A program made the translations under genes and the position numbers. This document shows, piece after piece, positions 63,323 through 64,000 of a stretch of 64,000 bases of DNA. This DNA comes from Photobacterium sp. GJ3. GTDB taxonomy: Bacteria; Pseudomonadota; Gammaproteobacteria; Enterobacterales; Vibrionaceae. The stretch spans positions 1,178,001 to 1,242,000 of the forward strand of contig NZ_CP073579.1 in assembly GCF_018199995.1 (NCBI RefSeq), in the 5' to 3' direction. How positions within the stretch are numbered: the first letter of the stretch is position 1; every line of letters begins with the position of its first letter. Below the pieces are notes generated by a model. That model was not told the DNA's origin. It did no database searches and saw only the letters and a program-made list of their open reading frames with translations.

Positions 63323-64000
63323 ATGGAAATCGGATTGATACAAGCTTTATTACTGGGGATTCTGGCCTTTTTCGCCGGATTAGATCTGTTCAATGGCTTA
63401 ACCCACTTTCACCGCCCCGTGGTACTCGGACCGCTGGTCGGGCTGATTCTGGGCGATCTGCACACCGGAATACTGGTTGGCGGTACTCTGGAATTGGTCT
63501 GGATGGGGCTGGCCCCGTTGGCTGGCGCACAGCCACCCAATGTGATTATCGGCACCATTGTCGGCACCACCTTTGCTATCACGTCCGGCGTTGAAGCCGA
63601 AGTTGCAGTCGGTGTCGCCGTCCCGTTTGCTGTCGCCGTCCAGATGGGGATCACTTTTCTCTTCTCTGCCATGGCTCCCATGATGTCGAAGTGCGATCAG
63701 ATGGCCGCTAACGCGGATACCAACGGCATTGAGCGCGTGAACTATTTCGCACTGGCGATGCTGGGAACCTTCTACTTTTTGTGGGCTTTTCTACCTGTTT
63801 ACCTCGGTGCGGAACACGCCAAAGTTGCCGTGGAAGTTCTGCCCAAAACCCTGATTGACGGTCTGGGCGTTGCAGGCGGCATCATGCCCGCCATCGGCTT
63901 TGCCGTGCTGATGAAAATCATGATGAAAAATGCCTACATTCCCTACTTCATGCTGGGTTTTGTCGGCGCAGCCTGGCTTGAATTACCGGTGCTGGCCATT
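63323..64000 (+). CDS. Mannose-family PTS EIIC component (AgaW/AgaC-like), truncated by window end
   Basis: 226 codons are open to the right edge. Hydrophobic throughout, with the EIIC signature VWMGLAPLAGAQPPNVIIG near residue 60 and GPLVGLILGDLHTGILVGG before it. AAAGGAACTGAAAG precedes the ATG. It forms the sugar channel with EIID, presumably encoded next. Family certain, sugar inferred from agaS and kbaZ. Confidence 0.92.
   Translation, partial: MEIGLIQALLLGILAFFAGLDLFNGLTHFHRPVVLGPLVGLILGDLHTGILVGGTLELVWMGLAPLAGAQPPNVIIGTIVGTTFAITSGVEAEVAVGVAVPFAVAVQMGITFLFSAMAPMMSKCDQMAANADTNGIERVNYFALAMLGTFYFLWAFLPVYLGAEHAKVAVEVLPKTLIDGLGVAGGIMPAIGFAVLMKIMMKNAYIPYFMLGFVGAAWLELPVLAI

Overview
The window looks like the chromosome of a marine gammaproteobacterium, most likely Vibrionaceae (Photobacterium/Vibrio-like). 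This rests on the gene repertoire (rbsK-rbsR, a LonB/YcbZ-like protease, an aga-type amino-sugar locus, tldD/tldE) and moderate G+C; it is an inference, not a database match. No rRNA, tRNA, insertion sequence or true CRISPR array was recognised.

1-23.7 kb (minus strand): part of a trans-AT polyketide synthase cluster that runs off the left edge. The assembly line begins with an adaptor/GNAT/ACP loading module, then KS-(dead AT-like)-DH-KR-ACP, KS-DH-KR-cMT-ACP-ACP-ER, KS split from its ACP across two proteins, KS-ECH-ACP-ACP, and a final KS. A flavin-containing monooxygenase follows and is cut by the window start. Each of the two PKS genes is interrupted by a one-base shift at a C-run in the same conserved KS position, so four open frames represent two genes. 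The next 1.4 kb (23.7-25.1 kb) has no convincing gene and probably holds the PKS promoter.

25-35 kb: MFS exporter with divergent LysR regulator; an outer-membrane-like protein; an ABC-F ATPase preceded by a well-initiated 26-residue leader ORF and hairpins; a DUF4239 membrane protein; a CobW-family GTPase followed by tldD-tldE.

35.3-42.1 kb: a compact eight-gene minus-strand operon with a BacA-like prephenate decarboxylase, class IV aminotransferase, PaaK-like adenylating enzyme, ornithine-cyclodeaminase/imine-reductase homologue, AhpD-like, DUF2000 and Dabb proteins and a LysE exporter, with a divergent Lrp/AsnC regulator. It looks like a small pathway making and exporting a prephenate-derived non-protein amino acid, and is the best candidate for an undescribed system.

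42.3-50.6 kb: small membrane protein, rbsR and a frameshifted rbsK, a 12-copy ~141-bp tandem array of paired REP-like hairpins, a Lon-like protease, a DUF3850 protein and a CI-type repressor without an obvious self-cleavage dyad.

50.7-56.7 kb: a translationally coupled six-gene operon behind a near-consensus Zur box: periplasmic binding protein, FecCD permease, ATPase, nicotianamine-synthase-like (CntL) enzyme, opine dehydrogenase (CntM) and EamA exporter. This is an opine-type zincophore system with a siderophore-type ABC importer.

56.7-64 kb: GFA-family protein; a second ABC-F gene with a large structured leader; an AgaR-type regulator divergent from an amino-sugar catabolism/PTS operon (kbaZ/agaZ, agaS, PTS IIB, PTS IIC cut by the right edge).
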